Source of the DNA: Azolla caroliniana
Taxonomy: Eukaryota > Polypodiophyta
Assembly: GCA_043228905.1 (NCBI GenBank)
Contig: JBHGNT010000010.1
Location: 11,470,001 to 11,534,000, forward strand
Direction of reading: 5' to 3'
DNA: 64,000 nt
Shown here: one piece after another, positions 1-10,329 of the stretch
How positions within the stretch are numbered: the first letter of the stretch is position 1
How the letters are laid out: the number at the start of each line of letters is the position of its first letter
Notes under the pieces: generated by a model
Seen by the model: the letters and a program-made list of their open reading frames with translations, nothing else
What the model was told of the DNA's origin: nothing
Databases searched by the model: none
Position numbers and translations under genes: made by a program

Positions 1-4
1 GGAG

Positions 5-2515
5 GTGGTGATGCTTGGTCATGTGGTGTCTCAAGAAGGAATCAAAGTTGATAGTTCAAAGATTGAAGCAATTCAAAAGATGACAACACCCACGAGTATT
101 AAAGATTTGGAGGTATTTGTTCAAAAAGTTCGTTACTTTGAACGATTCATTCATATGTTGGCCCAAATTCTCTATCCTTTTCGCATTATTCTTCGCACCA
201 ACAACTTCTTGTGGACATCTACAACTGAAGAGCAATATGTAAGAATAAAAGAACTATTATGTAATGCTCCTATTCTAAAGCCACCTGATAGAACATCTAC
301 CTTCTTTCTTTCTCTTAGTGTTGGATCTCATGCTATAGGAGCCATTCTTATGCAACAAGATTCTGAAAATAGACTTATGCATCCTATATATTTTATTAGT
401 AAAGCCATGTCTGATGTAGAGAAAGAATTCTTAGAAGTAGAAAAGTGGATGTTAGCTCTTATATATGCTTGTAAAAAGTTTAGAAGCTTTCTACTACCTC
501 ATCATTTTGTAATAATCACTAGCATGTCATTACTCCCATATGTACTCCAACATGTGAGCATTTCAGCACGAATTGCTAAATGGGCTCTACTATTGGCGGA
601 GTTTGATTTTGAAGTCAAATTGGAATCAACTATGCGTGCCGAATTGGCGGATCTTCTCACCTTTAGAGAAACCTTTCATGAAGAAGACTTGGTAAAGCTA
701 CGAAAGGCACTTCCCGAGCCGGATATGGAGGATGCATTCACCTTATTCTTTGATGGGGCATTTCGCAAAGCCACAAACATAGCCGTGGGTGGGATTATTC
801 TCAAGGATCCTCAAGGAGACAGAGTAAAAAGTGAAGGTATTACATTAAGTGGTGTGAATTCAAATAATGAAGCGGAGTATGCTACCTTGTGTTATGGTCT
901 TCGTCTATGTAAAGCTATGAAGATAAAAAGATTAATTCTTAAGGGTGATTCCTTATTGGTAATTAAACAAATTCAAGGCAATTGGAAATGTCAAAGTGAT
1001 GGGCTTAGAAATTTTTATAAAGAAGCAATGAGTCTACTAAGGTCTTTTGAAAAGATACAGGTTAAGCATGTGGGGAGATTATACAATAAAGAAGCGGATG
1101 CATTAGCTCAAGCCCAATTAGATAAGATCAAGGAAGGTTTCGTTGGTGTTTTGGAGACGTGCAAAGATGTAGACTCCCTAGAGGAAGTACATAATTTTCT
1201 TAATAAAGGAGAGTTTCCAAATAACCTCAATGCCTTGCAAAGAAAGCGTTTGGTGGCAAAGGCTTCACAATATCATTTGGTGGGTGAAGATTTGTACAAC
1301 AAAGGGAAAGATGGAGTTTTACGAAGAGTTCCAAACAAAAGCGAGATTATAAAGATACTCTTTAAGTTGCATGAAGAAGTTTGTGGTGGGCATTTAGCCC
1401 ATGATATAATGATAAGAAAGATTTTACTAATTGGTTTTACATGGCCTACTATCCATAGGGATGTGCATGATTGGTGTAGATCTTGTGATGCATGTCAAAA
1501 AGCGGGAATAAGACATCTACAAAGTGGACCTTTACAACCCATTGTGGTGTTTGCTCCATTCGAGAAATGGGGAATTGATGCAGTAGGACCTCTTCCGAAA
1601 ACTCAACATGGTAAAGAGTTTATTTTGGTGGCCATTGACTACATGACAAAGTGGGTGGAAGCTATAGCAACTTCCTCGATTAAAGCCAAAGATGTAGCCC
1701 AATTTGTGTATAAGAATATTTGTACTAGATTTGGAGTTCCCATGGAGATTGTATCCGATCATGGACCCGGTTTTAGGAGTGAAATGTTAGCTTGTCTATT
1801 AAGCAAGTTGAAGATTAAGCATCGATATTCAACGCCTTATTATCCTCAAGCAAATGGTGCAGTTGAGAAAGTGAATGGGCTTATAGTGAAGAATTTGACA
1901 AAGTTAGTGCAAGACAAAGTAAGAACATGGGATAGGTATTTGGATGATACTCTTTGGGCTTATAGAGTTTCTTATAAATCCTCCACAGGTTTTACTCCTT
2001 TTTATTTGGTTTATGGAAAAGAAGCGTTACTTCCGATCGAACTTGAGATCAAAAGTAATAGACTAATGGAGGCATCGCATCGCTCAAAAGGAAATGATGT
2101 GATGAGTCGTTTAGCGAGCAACCATCTACTACAATATTCAAGAGAAGAAGCTGTGGAGCATTACTTAAATCAAGCAATGAAGAGAAAGGAGGCATATGAC
2201 AAAAAACACAAGGGCAACCACATTGAAGAAGGATCATTGGTTCTTAGGTATGATAATAGATATGATTATATTCAAGGACAAAAGCTTGATAATAAGTGGG
2301 AAGGACCCTTTGTGGTTCACAAAAAGTATGACAACGGAAGTTACCAATTGAAAGATGTGGATGGAGCACTTCATTCTTATCGAGTGAACGGATGGCGCCT
2401 TAAAAAGTATGTAACTCGGGGACCTACTTATATTCCCCAAGTTACTAATGATATTGTTGATACGGATGGATGGGAGCAAGAAGTGGACTTGTTTCCCCAT
2501 ACATTATTTTCTTAA
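5..2515 (+). CDS. Ty3/gypsy (Tat-like) pol polyprotein, 3' part
   Basis: This is an open frame of about 836 codons that runs in from the window edge, so the upstream gag, protease and most of the reverse transcriptase lie outside. It starts in the RT thumb/connection. It then has a first RNase H-like segment (about residues 98-215), a second plant/archaeal-type RNase H (about 243-370), an integrase His2Cys2 zinc finger (about 455-497), and the integrase core with D near 524, D near 585 (SDHGPGF) and E near 620. It ends in a basic C-terminal tail. The second RNase H keeps its acidic residues (FFDGAF, NEAEY, KGDS, KEADAL). The first has lost its leading Asp (LSLSVGSHAIG, where family members have a VDAS-type motif). 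Two RNase H domains are known from the Tat lineage of gypsy elements. No stop breaks the frame, unlike most elements here. The true start is not in the window. Confidence 0.9.
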   Translation: MVMLGHVVSQEGIKVDSSKIEAIQKMTTPTSIKDLEVFVQKVRYFERFIHMLAQILYPFRIILRTNNFLWTSTTEEQYVRIKELLCNAPILKPPDRTSTFFLSLSVGSHAIGAILMQQDSENRLMHPIYFISKAMSDVEKEFLEVEKWMLALIYACKKFRSFLLPHHFVIITSMSLLPYVLQHVSISARIAKWALLLAEFDFEVKLESTMRAELADLLTFRETFHEEDLVKLRKALPEPDMEDAFTLFFDGAFRKATNIAVGGIILKDPQGDRVKSEGITLSGVNSNNEAEYATLCYGLRLCKAMKIKRLILKGDSLLVIKQIQGNWKCQSDGLRNFYKEAMSLLRSFEKIQVKHVGRLYNKEADALAQAQLDKIKEGFVGVLETCKDVDSLEEVHNFLNKGEFPNNLNALQRKRLVAKASQYHLVGEDLYNKGKDGVLRRVPNKSEIIKILFKLHEEVCGGHLAHDIMIRKILLIGFTWPTIHRDVHDWCRSCDACQKAGIRHLQSGPLQPIVVFAPFEKWGIDAVGPLPKTQHGKEFILVAIDYMTKWVEAIATSSIKAKDVAQFVYKNICTRFGVPMEIVSDHGPGFRSEMLACLLSKLKIKHRYSTPYYPQANGAVEKVNGLIVKNLTKLVQDKVRTWDRYLDDTLWAYRVSYKSSTGFTPFYLVYGKEALLPIELEIKSNRLMEASHRSKGNDVMSRLASNHLLQYSREEAVEHYLNQAMKRKEAYDKKHKGNHIEEGSLVLRYDNRYDYIQGQKLDNKWEGPFVVHKKYDNGSYQLKDVDGALHSYRVNGWRLKKYVTRGPTYIPQVTNDIVDTDGWEQEVDLFPHTLFS

Positions 2516-2758
2516 TAGTCCATATTGTAGACCCATCTTTCTCTCTATTAACAAAGAGGAAGATGGTAATAGTGATTATCTTTTTTATTTGTAGAGAATG
2601 TGAGGTTTTTCCTACCGATTAGCGGGGGTTTTACTCACATCTTTTTATTTTCTTTTTATTATATCTCTCTCATTGTCTATAGCCAAGAGATTGGCGAGAG
2701 AGCTTTTGTTTGTTAAGTACTGCCAATAAGTGCTTCGCCATAAATGGCTTAGCCTCTA

Positions 2759-2776
2759 ACAAGGGGGAGGGCTAAA
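2759..2776 (+). other. Polypurine tract of the Tat-like element
   Basis: A purine run (AAGGGGGAGGG) lies directly before a TG dinucleotide that fits an LTR start. It sits 244 bases after the pol stop, which is the expected place for the plus-strand primer of a gypsy element. Confidence 0.6.
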
Positions 2777-3470
2777 TGTGAAAGTGTTTTTAGAATCTAA
2801 GCCATTGAACATTAGGAGAATATAAAGTATAGATAATTCACCTTTTGAGGATAAGAACACGAACTAAGACCTTAGGGAAGAAGTCAAAAGTAAAAGTACG
2901 AGACCAAGAGAAAAGTAAAAAGAGAAAACGCAGACTATAAAAAACAGTAAAGATAGAATGGTCATAACTCCCTCGTTGTTTATCCAAATATCACGTTTAA
3001 ATATGGATTAGAAAGCTTGTAAAAAGAGCTTTCTATAGCTTTTTAAATCGCTTAATTTGGATATCGGATGAGGGAGATATGACGATTAGAAGGTCGATGT
3101 GTCATAGCTAAAAATAGGGAGATAAAAAGCTTCTAAAAATAGCATGAACGTGGATAAGAAGAGGAAGGTTATAAAAGAAGAAGTGATATTAGTGAGATAG
3201 GGGGCTAAGAAAAAAGGCAAAAGAGTGGATGAGGAGTGTTAGGAAGAAGTGTCTTTGTTAGGAAGAAGTGTCTTAGAAGAGGAAGGTCTTTGGTTTTAGT
3301 TCAATGTGGAGTTTGTCTCCTTTGTATTCTCTTGATGTTGGAATATCAGAACATTCTTATTTCTTGCTCGCTTTCTCTATCTTTTTTCTTAGTTTCTTGA
3401 GTTATACTCTCTAATCATAATTACTTAGAGCTATATAATATATTATGATTTTCAACTCCATCTAATCGGT
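2777..3470 (+). repeat. Putative 3' LTR of the Tat-like element
   Basis: The LTR is taken to start with TGTGAAAGTG just after the polypurine tract. A TATA-like box (TTATAAAAG, 3169-3177) would mark the U3/R boundary. The right end cannot be placed because no second LTR is in view. Copia sequence starts by about 3526, so the LTR ends, or is cut, before that. Confidence 0.5.
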
Positions 3471-3525
3471 TTGGTCAAGCCCTCATATAGTGTATAACTA
3501 TCTATTATCTTATACACCCTATCAC

Positions 3526-4479
3526 CTAGGTAGCGCGGCTGTTGTGTGGAGCAGCAAGAAGCAGCCAACAATTGCTCTGTCAAGCATTGAGGCTGAGTAT
3601 CGGGGCGCTACCATTGCCACCTGTGAAGCCATTTGGCTTCGGCGACTACTACAAGACCTACGGATCGAGGTACCGACCCCGATTCTAGTCTACTGCGACA
3701 ACATAAGCAGCATGCAACTCGCCAAGAACCCCGTATTCCTTGCTCGCACAAAGCACATAGAAGTGCACTATCACTTCGTGCGTGAGCGTGTCCTGAGCGG
3801 TGAGGCTGAACTTCGGTATGTTCACACGGATCAACAAGTTGCCGACATCTTCACCAAACCACTCGGATCGGACAAGTTGCAACACTTCACTGAAATGCTT
3901 GGTCTTCAACATCTCGACGTGCCACACTTGAGGGGGAGAACGGGCAAAGCGGGCAAAGGCAAAGAGACTGTTGATTGCGCCGGTGAGGGAAGAATAGAAG
4001 GCGGTAGAGTCAAGAAGGACAAAGCCAATCGAAGGAAGAAGGCCAAGACCCGGACATGGTCCGATGTGGTGAAGGGCTTGGAACCAGAAGACGAATCGGG
4101 AGCAACTGATTCGGACAAGAGCTGGAACGAATCGGAGACAGTCGAATCGGTTCAACAGACAGATTCGGAAGAACCGGATCAATTCAAGGCCAAGCAGACA
4201 CGGATGCAGTGGAAGTCGATGCCATCGCGGAGGAACCGACGGATCGATAAGCGCCGGAGACATAGCAGGGAAGGAGCTGAGAGGGGCCTATTGAGCAGAC
4301 ATACCGACCGTGAAGGTCGAAGCGCGCAGAACAAGAGGGGTTGCGGCAAACAGAACTGGACCGGACGAGGAGCGCGAGCAAGGCGGAGCGACACCAGGAG
4401 AAGTCGGTTGGAAGAACCGACTACCACAGAGACTGACACTAGGATCCAACCTCAAGTTGAGCTTGAGGGGGAGTGTTGA
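3526..4479 (+). CDS. Copia element M: RNase H end plus charged C-terminal extension
   Basis: This is the 3' end of a copia pol frame; everything upstream of RNase H is missing. The first 130 or so residues are a standard copia RNase H (VVWSSKKQPTIALSS, IEAEYRGA, YCDNISSMQLAKNP, RTKHIEVHYHFVRE, ADIFTKPL). After the usual end (HLDVPHLRGR) the frame continues for about 175 residues rich in Lys, Arg, Glu and Ser. It overlaps the polypurine tract and ends inside the LTR. Copia B on the other strand (37213-38082) has a comparable tail, with a shared acidic block (here VVKGLEPEDESGATDSDKS). The tail has no membrane segment or known domain that I can recognise. The extension being real protein is an inference. 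Confidence 0.75.
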   Translation, partial: LGSAAVVWSSKKQPTIALSSIEAEYRGATIATCEAIWLRRLLQDLRIEVPTPILVYCDNISSMQLAKNPVFLARTKHIEVHYHFVRERVLSGEAELRYVHTDQQVADIFTKPLGSDKLQHFTEMLGLQHLDVPHLRGRTGKAGKGKETVDCAGEGRIEGGRVKKDKANRRKKAKTRTWSDVVKGLEPEDESGATDSDKSWNESETVESVQQTDSEEPDQFKAKQTRMQWKSMPSRRNRRIDKRRRHSREGAERGLLSRHTDREGRSAQNKRGCGKQNWTGRGARARRSDTRRSRLEEPTTTETDTRIQPQVELEGEC

Positions 4480-4884
4480 GCGGCAAGCTCAACTGGAGCC
4501 GGATCGGCTGGCTGAATAAGCCTGAGCCGGCAAGAGAGACGGATCGGTAAGCCGTGAGCAACCGAGCCGGCAAGCAACAGAGCCGGTGAGCCGGTTAGCC
4601 GGATCCAATCGGTAACTGATAGCCTAGTATTAGTTTAGACTACTAGGCAATCATAGTCTCGTAGTAAGTGTCAGAAGCTCGTGTGAGCATTGAAGTACGC
4701 GGTACTTCTGTCAGTCCCACGAGGACTTGTATAAATAGTGCTACTGAGCACAGTTGTATGGGACAGAGTGATTATATCGTTTTTGAATATAGCTTTTACG
4801 TTCTACTCTCTTTGTCTCTCCTGTGTACTCTGTGTATTCTCTGCTTTCTCTGTTTTCTAACCCTTCCGTAAGTAATCATTCACA
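4474..4884 (+). repeat. 3' LTR of copia M (TGTTGAG family)
   Basis: The LTR starts TGTTGAGCGGCAAGCTCAAC right after the polypurine tract CTTGAGGGGGAG (4462-4473). The same start is seen in the LTRs of copia B and H. TATAAATA lies at 4730-4737. The end is placed at ATTCACA by analogy with its relatives. The 5' half of the element is not present, so no target duplication can be tested. Confidence 0.7.
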
Positions 4885-5199
4885 ATAAACAAGTTAGCTT
4901 GTTGGTGAAGAGGCTCGTGTTTCCAAGTTCGAGTGAAGGGTTCAAACCAAGAGTCGGTAGAGAAAGGGTTCATCTTGTTATGAAGTATTGTAATGTTGGT
5001 AAAAACTTGTTCTCTTAATATAAATCATGTTCATATCTTATACTCTTTCTTCTTAAATTATACATTCTCTCTATCTTTTATCTATGCTCATCTCTCTCTC
5101 ACACATTACTTTAAACTCTTATTCTTTTTATCCTTAATCTTCCTAACATTTGTGCGCAAAGCCTTATAAAAGTTTCGTCAACTCCCTTTAACCTTAGTC
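4885..5199. other. Unassigned AT-rich spacer
   Basis: I see no gene here. The stretch is pyrimidine-rich towards its right end (runs of CTCTCT around 5065-5100) and joins a minus-strand copia fragment. It may be that fragment's own 3' end or LTR, but no terminal motif supports this. Confidence 0.4.
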
Positions 5200-5455
5200 T
5201 CTGCAACTTCGCCGCACGAACCACAACTACCCCGATAGCGTCCAACTTGTCGGTTGTCAACACCTTGGTCAACATATCTGACCCGTTCTCCTCCGCGTGG
5301 ATCTTCGTCAGCACAAACTCTTGATCTTCTACTCTCTCCCGAATCCAGTGGTACCTACACTGGATATGTTTCGTCCGAGAATGGTAAGCCACGTTCTTTG
5401 CAAGGTGGATAACACTTTGACTATTGCAATAGAGCCGGTATTCCTCCTATTGGAT
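5200..5455 (-). pseudogene. Copia RNase H fragment
   Basis: On the minus strand this reads as the last part of a copia RNase H: YRLYCNSQSVIHLAKN, then YHSRTKHIQCRYHWIRERVE and DMLTKVL. It is closest in wording to copia A (19300-19540). It has an in-frame stop at its upstream end and is cut by the gypsy LTR that follows at about 5456. Nothing upstream of RNase H is left. Confidence 0.8.
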
Positions 5456-5944
5456 CCCTAGCTCTCCTTGTGTTATAAAAGGGGGGGGGGGTTCCTTCTT
5501 TCTAAGAAGCAGAGGATGGTGCCGAACAAAAAAGGAGCTCGCTCATCCATTCTCTGCGGGACCTCTACGACCAACCTCTGGAAGGAACCCTCGGCTCGCG
5601 TCAAACGCCCGTGCGCTCCCGACTAGAGGTCCTCTTTTTCCTTTGTTTGTTCTAGAGCTCGAAGCTCTATTCCCGGCTCTGACCGGTTGTATCCCTTGCG
5701 CTTCACGCGTGCGTCCTAACTACCAATGATAACATATTTCGTTGTTTGTGTTGTCTTTCTATTGTGTTGTTCTTGTGTTGCCATTCTCTCGTACTACATT
5801 GAGTCTAACACCTACGACCACCTCCTTCGTACCCCTCTTTGTCGGTTCGCGGTGTTTGTGTGTACGCAACTCGCAAGCCCCTTCCTCTTTTATCGATTCC
5901 TTGGTCCTGCCCCGTTTCTAGCATCCACGTGGAATACCGTGACA
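5456..5944 (+). repeat. 5' LTR of gypsy J, probably 5'-truncated
   Basis: The right end ACCGTGACA is followed two bases later by a primer-binding-like stretch TTTGGTGAACTTGATGTGAAG (5947-5965, last base dropped in the motif count). Element I has an equivalent site just after its 5' LTR. A TATA-like box (GTTATAAAAG, about 5474-5483) stands before a run of G. It lies very close to the copia fragment on the left, so most of U3 appears lost. A small hydrophobic open frame at 5726-5965 lies within this LTR and is not taken as a gene. Confidence 0.6.
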
Positions 5945-5987
5945 TCTTTGGTGAACTTGATGTGAAGGGCGGCAAAGGAATCTCAAG

Positions 5988-6846
5988 ATGAGAGAGAGCG
6001 AACTCGCTGAAGCAATGGCGGTGGTTGTAGACTGCCTGGTTAGCGCTCGTGAGGGCATGAGCGCCCTTGATAGGGCCATAGAGGCGACGATCGACAAGAT
6101 AGGCCGGTTCGGTGGGAGAGATGCCATGAGTTACCTGGAGGCCTACCAGTCCGAGATGCAGATGAGGAACATTCTGGAGGATAGACGGTTGACCGGGTTT
6201 CCTCAAGTCGTGACGCCGAGCATCCACGCAGAAGTGCTCGAAGTACAAGCGGGTTGCCGAGATTGGGCGGACTTCGCGGAGCGGATTCTTGAATGGTATG
6301 GTTTCGATGACTCGTTCTGGCTGACGAAGAAGGCTTTCATGGATCGGTGCTCCTTCAAGAGTTTGAGTCGCGGTTCGTGCGGCTCTCCACACTGGACCGG
6401 ACCGTGCTTGATACAAGCAAGGTCTTGCTCTTTGTTAAATCGTTCGACTTGCTCGACCGCGATAATGTGGGTCTCCTTTTAGAGACGAACGATGGACTCA
6501 TGATCGACTGGGACATGGTCAAAGGGGTGTGTAGCAGGATTGACAAGCGTAGATATTGGAAAGAAAGGGGGTCCTCGACAGTCGGACCGACTGTCGAAAT
6601 GAGGGCCGAGCCGGCACCAACTTGAGCATAAGAAACGAGAAGGTGGCTCGAGTCAGGCCCGGCCCCGACGAACGTAGTCGCGGACCATCCGGGGGCGCAG
6701 CTCTAGAAGAGCTAACAAAAATGGTGCGCGATCTCCAGATCGCTTAGGCCCGAAGGGGCGACGGAGGCCAACCTCGTGACCAGCGGCCGCCGGCCAACCA
6801 AAGGTGCATATGGTGTGATGCCCTCGGCCATGCCTGGAGAGATTGT
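5988..6846 (+). pseudogene. Gypsy J gag (capsid to zinc knuckle)
   Basis: The first ATG after the primer site opens a gag frame (MRESELAEAM). It changes frame near 6347 and again before 6556, and a stop falls at about 6747. The middle part (FESRFVRLSTLD to SRIDKR) is clearly related to the gag of non-autonomous element I (57757-59151), including the spacing of RF, KV-LF-KS, LE and DW residues. The region ends with a CX2CX4HX4C zinc knuckle (CIWCDALGHAWRDC, 6805-6846), a nucleic-acid-binding motif of retroelement nucleocapsids. It cannot make a whole protein as it stands. Confidence 0.8.
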
Positions 6847-7545
6847 GCCGACTTCGGCAAAGCACTCACGAGCAACATGGTGTACCTTTGGAATGGTAGG
6901 TTGCACGCAAGCGACACACGGAGAATGCTCGAAGTAAACACCGAATGAGGCGGCATGAAGAGGTTGATGGAGGAAGCCACGACACGACACGTTGAGACCA
7001 TCCACTACTCGGCCTCGACCGGCATTCGCGTAGGTGGAAAGGCAGTTAACGCCGATACAAGGCCCGGGTTTTGGCCGGTGGTACAGGAAACCTTCTCCAA
7101 AAGGAGGTTGAAGAAGGAAGAAAATGACCATGCGAAAATCCGAGTACGCAATGTCACTGGATGGGGCGATCCGGTTGAGGAAAGTATCGGCTTTGTGGAA
7201 GCCGCGTGCCAGAACTACGAGGTTCTGGTCGACGATAAGCGGGTCGGAAAAAAAAATGGAGGGGCGGGCCCTTCGGGGAGGTATGCCACCCGGAGCGGAC
7301 CCATTCAAGAGAAGGCCAAGGTCTCGAGCTTCCGGTTAAGCTTGGAAATCAAGAAAACAACGGACCTGTGAAAGGTCCTGGAGGAGCGAGTCCTCGATAG
7401 TCGCGTAGAACTCACACTGAGAGAAGTGCTAGGCATAGCAAGGAGAGAGTTCCACGATAACATCGTGGATCTCGTAAAAAGGAAGCGTCTCGCGACGGAG
7501 CTGGTGTCGTGAAAAATCCGTCACTACGTGCGGATCATGAAGCGG
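6847..7545 (+). pseudogene. Gypsy J gag-protease linker region
   Basis: Frame 1 continues for 138 codons from 6955 (to 7371) and then on to about 7515 with stops. A segment near 7378-7490 (VLEERVLDSRVELTLREVLG) looks like the short conserved helix found before the protease in many gypsy polyproteins. I cannot find the protease active site itself. The element is broken off at about 7546 by unrelated sequence. Confidence 0.5.
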
Positions 7546-8720
7546 AACCGCCAGGGTTCTGGACTAGAAGGATTCGAAGTTTGCACTAGCTTTAGCGAGA
7601 AAGTAATTAAGATAGATTGAAAGAGAGAGAGATTGAGATAAGATAGAATGCTTGACTTTAGATGAGAGAGATTGAAATGGAGAGAGAGCTTAAGATTGAA
7701 CTCTTAACTTTAGATTTGAAGAGCAAGATATATCATCAATTGGATAACGAATTTTCTTCTCTTTTATTATTATTATTAAATTCTTGATTAATACATCGCT
7801 CCCCTTTTGATCTTTTTCATCCACTCTTTTATAGATGACCCCATGCATATGATGCATGTGAGGGTACATGACATGCATACAATGCATGTGATGCATGTTT
7901 GCCATTTGGCGCTCATGCATTACATGTGATGCATGATAACCATGTCACTCAATCAAGCTTTAATATGAGAATTTACATGTAAAAGTATAATGATGCATGT
8001 TTGCCATTTGGCGCTCATGCATTACATGTGATGCATGATAACCATGTCACTCAATCAAGCTTTAATATGGGAATTTACATGTAAAAGTATAATGATGCAT
8101 GTTTGCCATTTGCCATTGGAGGTGTAGGGTTCAAGCCTTGCTTACATCCCTTTGCATACAAATTCTTACTAGGTTTTTTAGTTTAGATGATTTTTGTTTG
8201 TTTCACACCGAAACCATCGCGATAAACCTATTCGATCGATTGATCCATTCGGTCCGGTGATCCGGTCTATCCGGTTCAGTTCCGGTGTCGGTCGCAATTT
8301 GGTCGCCGTCGCCGTCCCGGTTCCGGTCCTGGTTCCGTCGTCGTTCGCCCGGTTCGGTCCTCCAAAACCATTACGAGTAGTTAAGCCACAGTTTAGCCCA
8401 AGAACATTCTGTGCTCCACACATAAACAAATAATAAGTTTTGGTTCTGCTTATATACTGTGGGATCTTGATTTCTCTTATCTATGTGGGATATCTCATAG
8501 TTTTGTTTTTCTCTTCTCAAACTTCACATTCACATAACTTGACATTTAGTTGTCCGTTTCAAATGTAGTAAAGTACATTCGGAAGCTCTTGAAGACCTCC
8601 ATCTTCTCGTACCAAGATATTAAGCTAATCTAAAATAGTATCTTCACTATTATTGTTTCATTTCTTGTGTGAAGAACCACAATCGATTTTATACATTCCA
8701 TGCAATTTTCACACTATTGT
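7546..8720. other. Unidentified insertion inside gypsy J
   Basis: J coding sequence stops near 7545 and resumes near 8730, so about 1.2 kb is foreign. It holds GA-rich sequence (7615-7690), an ATGCAT-rich tandem repeat (7890-8115), and a pyrimidine/CGGT-rich block (8190-8350) that reads open on both strands but resembles no protein. No terminal repeats or target duplication could be placed. Confidence 0.45.
7890..8115. repeat. 102-bp tandem repeat rich in ATGCAT
   Basis: Two full units (7890-7991 and 7992-8093) differ at about one base (TATGAGAA versus TATGGGAA). They are followed by a 22-base partial third unit. Each unit starts GATGCATGTTTGCC and holds several ATGCAT palindromes. ATGCAT is also dense just upstream (7843-7890). 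Confidence 0.9.
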
Positions 8721-8729
8721 CGAAAATCT

Positions 8730-10320
8730 TTATGACATTGGAACCAGAGAAACCGGTTTAGGTAAGGGCGGTGCTCCTGGACGAAGTAGCCACGGAGGAT
8801 GAGCTTGCGGAAAGACATTATACAAGGCCGCACTAGGCAAGAGCAATGACGGAAACCCCGGTTCATATCGAGGATGTGAAGGAATTGATGGTAGCGTTGA
8901 TTGACCACGATGTCCATGGACTTCTACAAGAAGGGGAAATGGCCAATCAACACCAAGCATGGCTGGAAGATATGCGCGGCTACGAAGGCCACGGAAGAGT
9001 TTCATGGGGCATGTCCAAATGTCAGAGTAAATGTTGAGGACGTCGAGATAGACCAACACTTTTTTGTGCAAGAGACGTCTTCCCATCACGTCATCCTCAA
9101 CGAGCCATACATCACGTTACGCTTCATTTAGAACTTGCAGCCAGTCAATAAGGTGACCATTCGCAATACAGGAGTCGGGGCCGTTAATCGACGAGTTTGC
9201 GGAAGCCTTCGTCGGGAGGTCCATATACTCGGTCAGAGACCTATACTCGGGGTACAATCAATTCCAGCTAACCGTTGAAAGCAGGGACATCACAACGATG
9301 CGAACCCCTCTCGACCTAGTTTAGATGTGTACCCAACCGCGAGGAGGGACCAACTCAGTGGCACACATGGTGAATGCGATGAACAAAGTACTGAGGGACT
9401 GCATCCCAGACATCATCATGCTGTTCTTGGACGACATCCTGATCAAGGGATGTCCGGTGGAAGATAAGGATGAATCGGTCAGGCTGGACGGATGCCGGAG
9501 GTTCATGGCGGACCACATCGATGACTGCGAGAAGGTACTACGGAGGCTCGAGATGCACGACTCACCTTCTCCGGACAGAATTCAACTTTTAGGCAATTCG
9601 AAATCTTAGTGGTCGGCCACTTGTGCGGGCCATATGGTTGAAGGTCGTCCCCGGAAAAGGTAGAGGCCATCTCAATAATGAAAGAAGTGTGTGGATCCTT
9701 CACGGAGGTCCGATGCTTCTTGGGAGCATGCGCCTTTTACCACATTTGGATACCACACTATGTGCATGTTGCCGAGCCACTCTACGGCTTGCTGAAGAAA
9801 GGCAGGAATTTCGAATGGGCCGAAGAGCACACAGAGGCGATCTAGAGACTAAAACAAAAGCTTACAACTGCATTGGCTTTACGGAGAGCTGTGTACAAAC
9901 CAGACACTCCAGTTTACATCATGGTAGACACCAGCCCGACCGAAATCGAAAGGGTTGTAAATTTTGGCACACGTTTCCCCATCCGGTTCGGCGCGAAGGT
10001 ATTGAGCGAGCGATAGTGAGGATACGCCTAGGTCAAGCGCAAACTATGTGGTATCGTTTCTACACTTAAGGTCGACAATGACTACTTAATCGGGACAGGA
10101 GTGATTGTAGAAACGGACTACCTACCGATCCTCGGTATGGTTTCGAGGTGCGCAACTCCTGACTTGGCCATGCTCAGATGGATTACGTACATCAAGTCCC
10201 TGAACCTGGAAATACGACACATTTTGGGAAAAGACAATGCCATGGCCGATATGCTTTCTAGAGCGAGGTTCGAGAACGAGGAAGACATGGTGTCGGAAGA
10301 CAAAGAGATCAGCGCGAACT
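8730..10320 (+). pseudogene. Gypsy J pol remnant: RT end and RNase H
   Basis: Scattered frames show gypsy pol decay. Near 9325-9470 is the RT region around the catalytic motif, reading MLFLDDILIKG, so the DD pair is kept. Near 9640-9850 comes the connection segment (VRCFLGACAFYHIWIP, EPLYGLLKK). RNase H follows, ending with IRHILGKDNAMADMLSRAR at about 10205-10265. There are many stops and frame changes. The RNase H end is followed at once by the RT of another element (K) instead of an integrase. Confidence 0.75.
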
Positions 10321-10329
10321 TCTTCAAAT

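Noticed and set aside
5726-5965. Small ORF with a strongly hydrophobic start, like a secreted peptide
   Set aside because: It lies inside the 5' LTR of gypsy J and overlaps its primer site; no homology or codon signal supports a gene.
7690-7920. Minus-strand ORF rich in Met and His (MHHMHCMHVMYPHMHHMHG), resembling a metal-binding peptide
   Set aside because: The composition comes directly from the ATGCAT repeats in the DNA.
7890-8115. CRISPR-like array of direct repeats
   Set aside because: The units are contiguous with no spacers, and the DNA is plant nuclear.
8178-8433. ORFs on both strands in a CGGT-rich stretch (Thr-Gly-Thr repeats)
   Set aside because: They are a by-product of simple CGGT/CCGT sequence; both strands are open and neither resembles a protein family.
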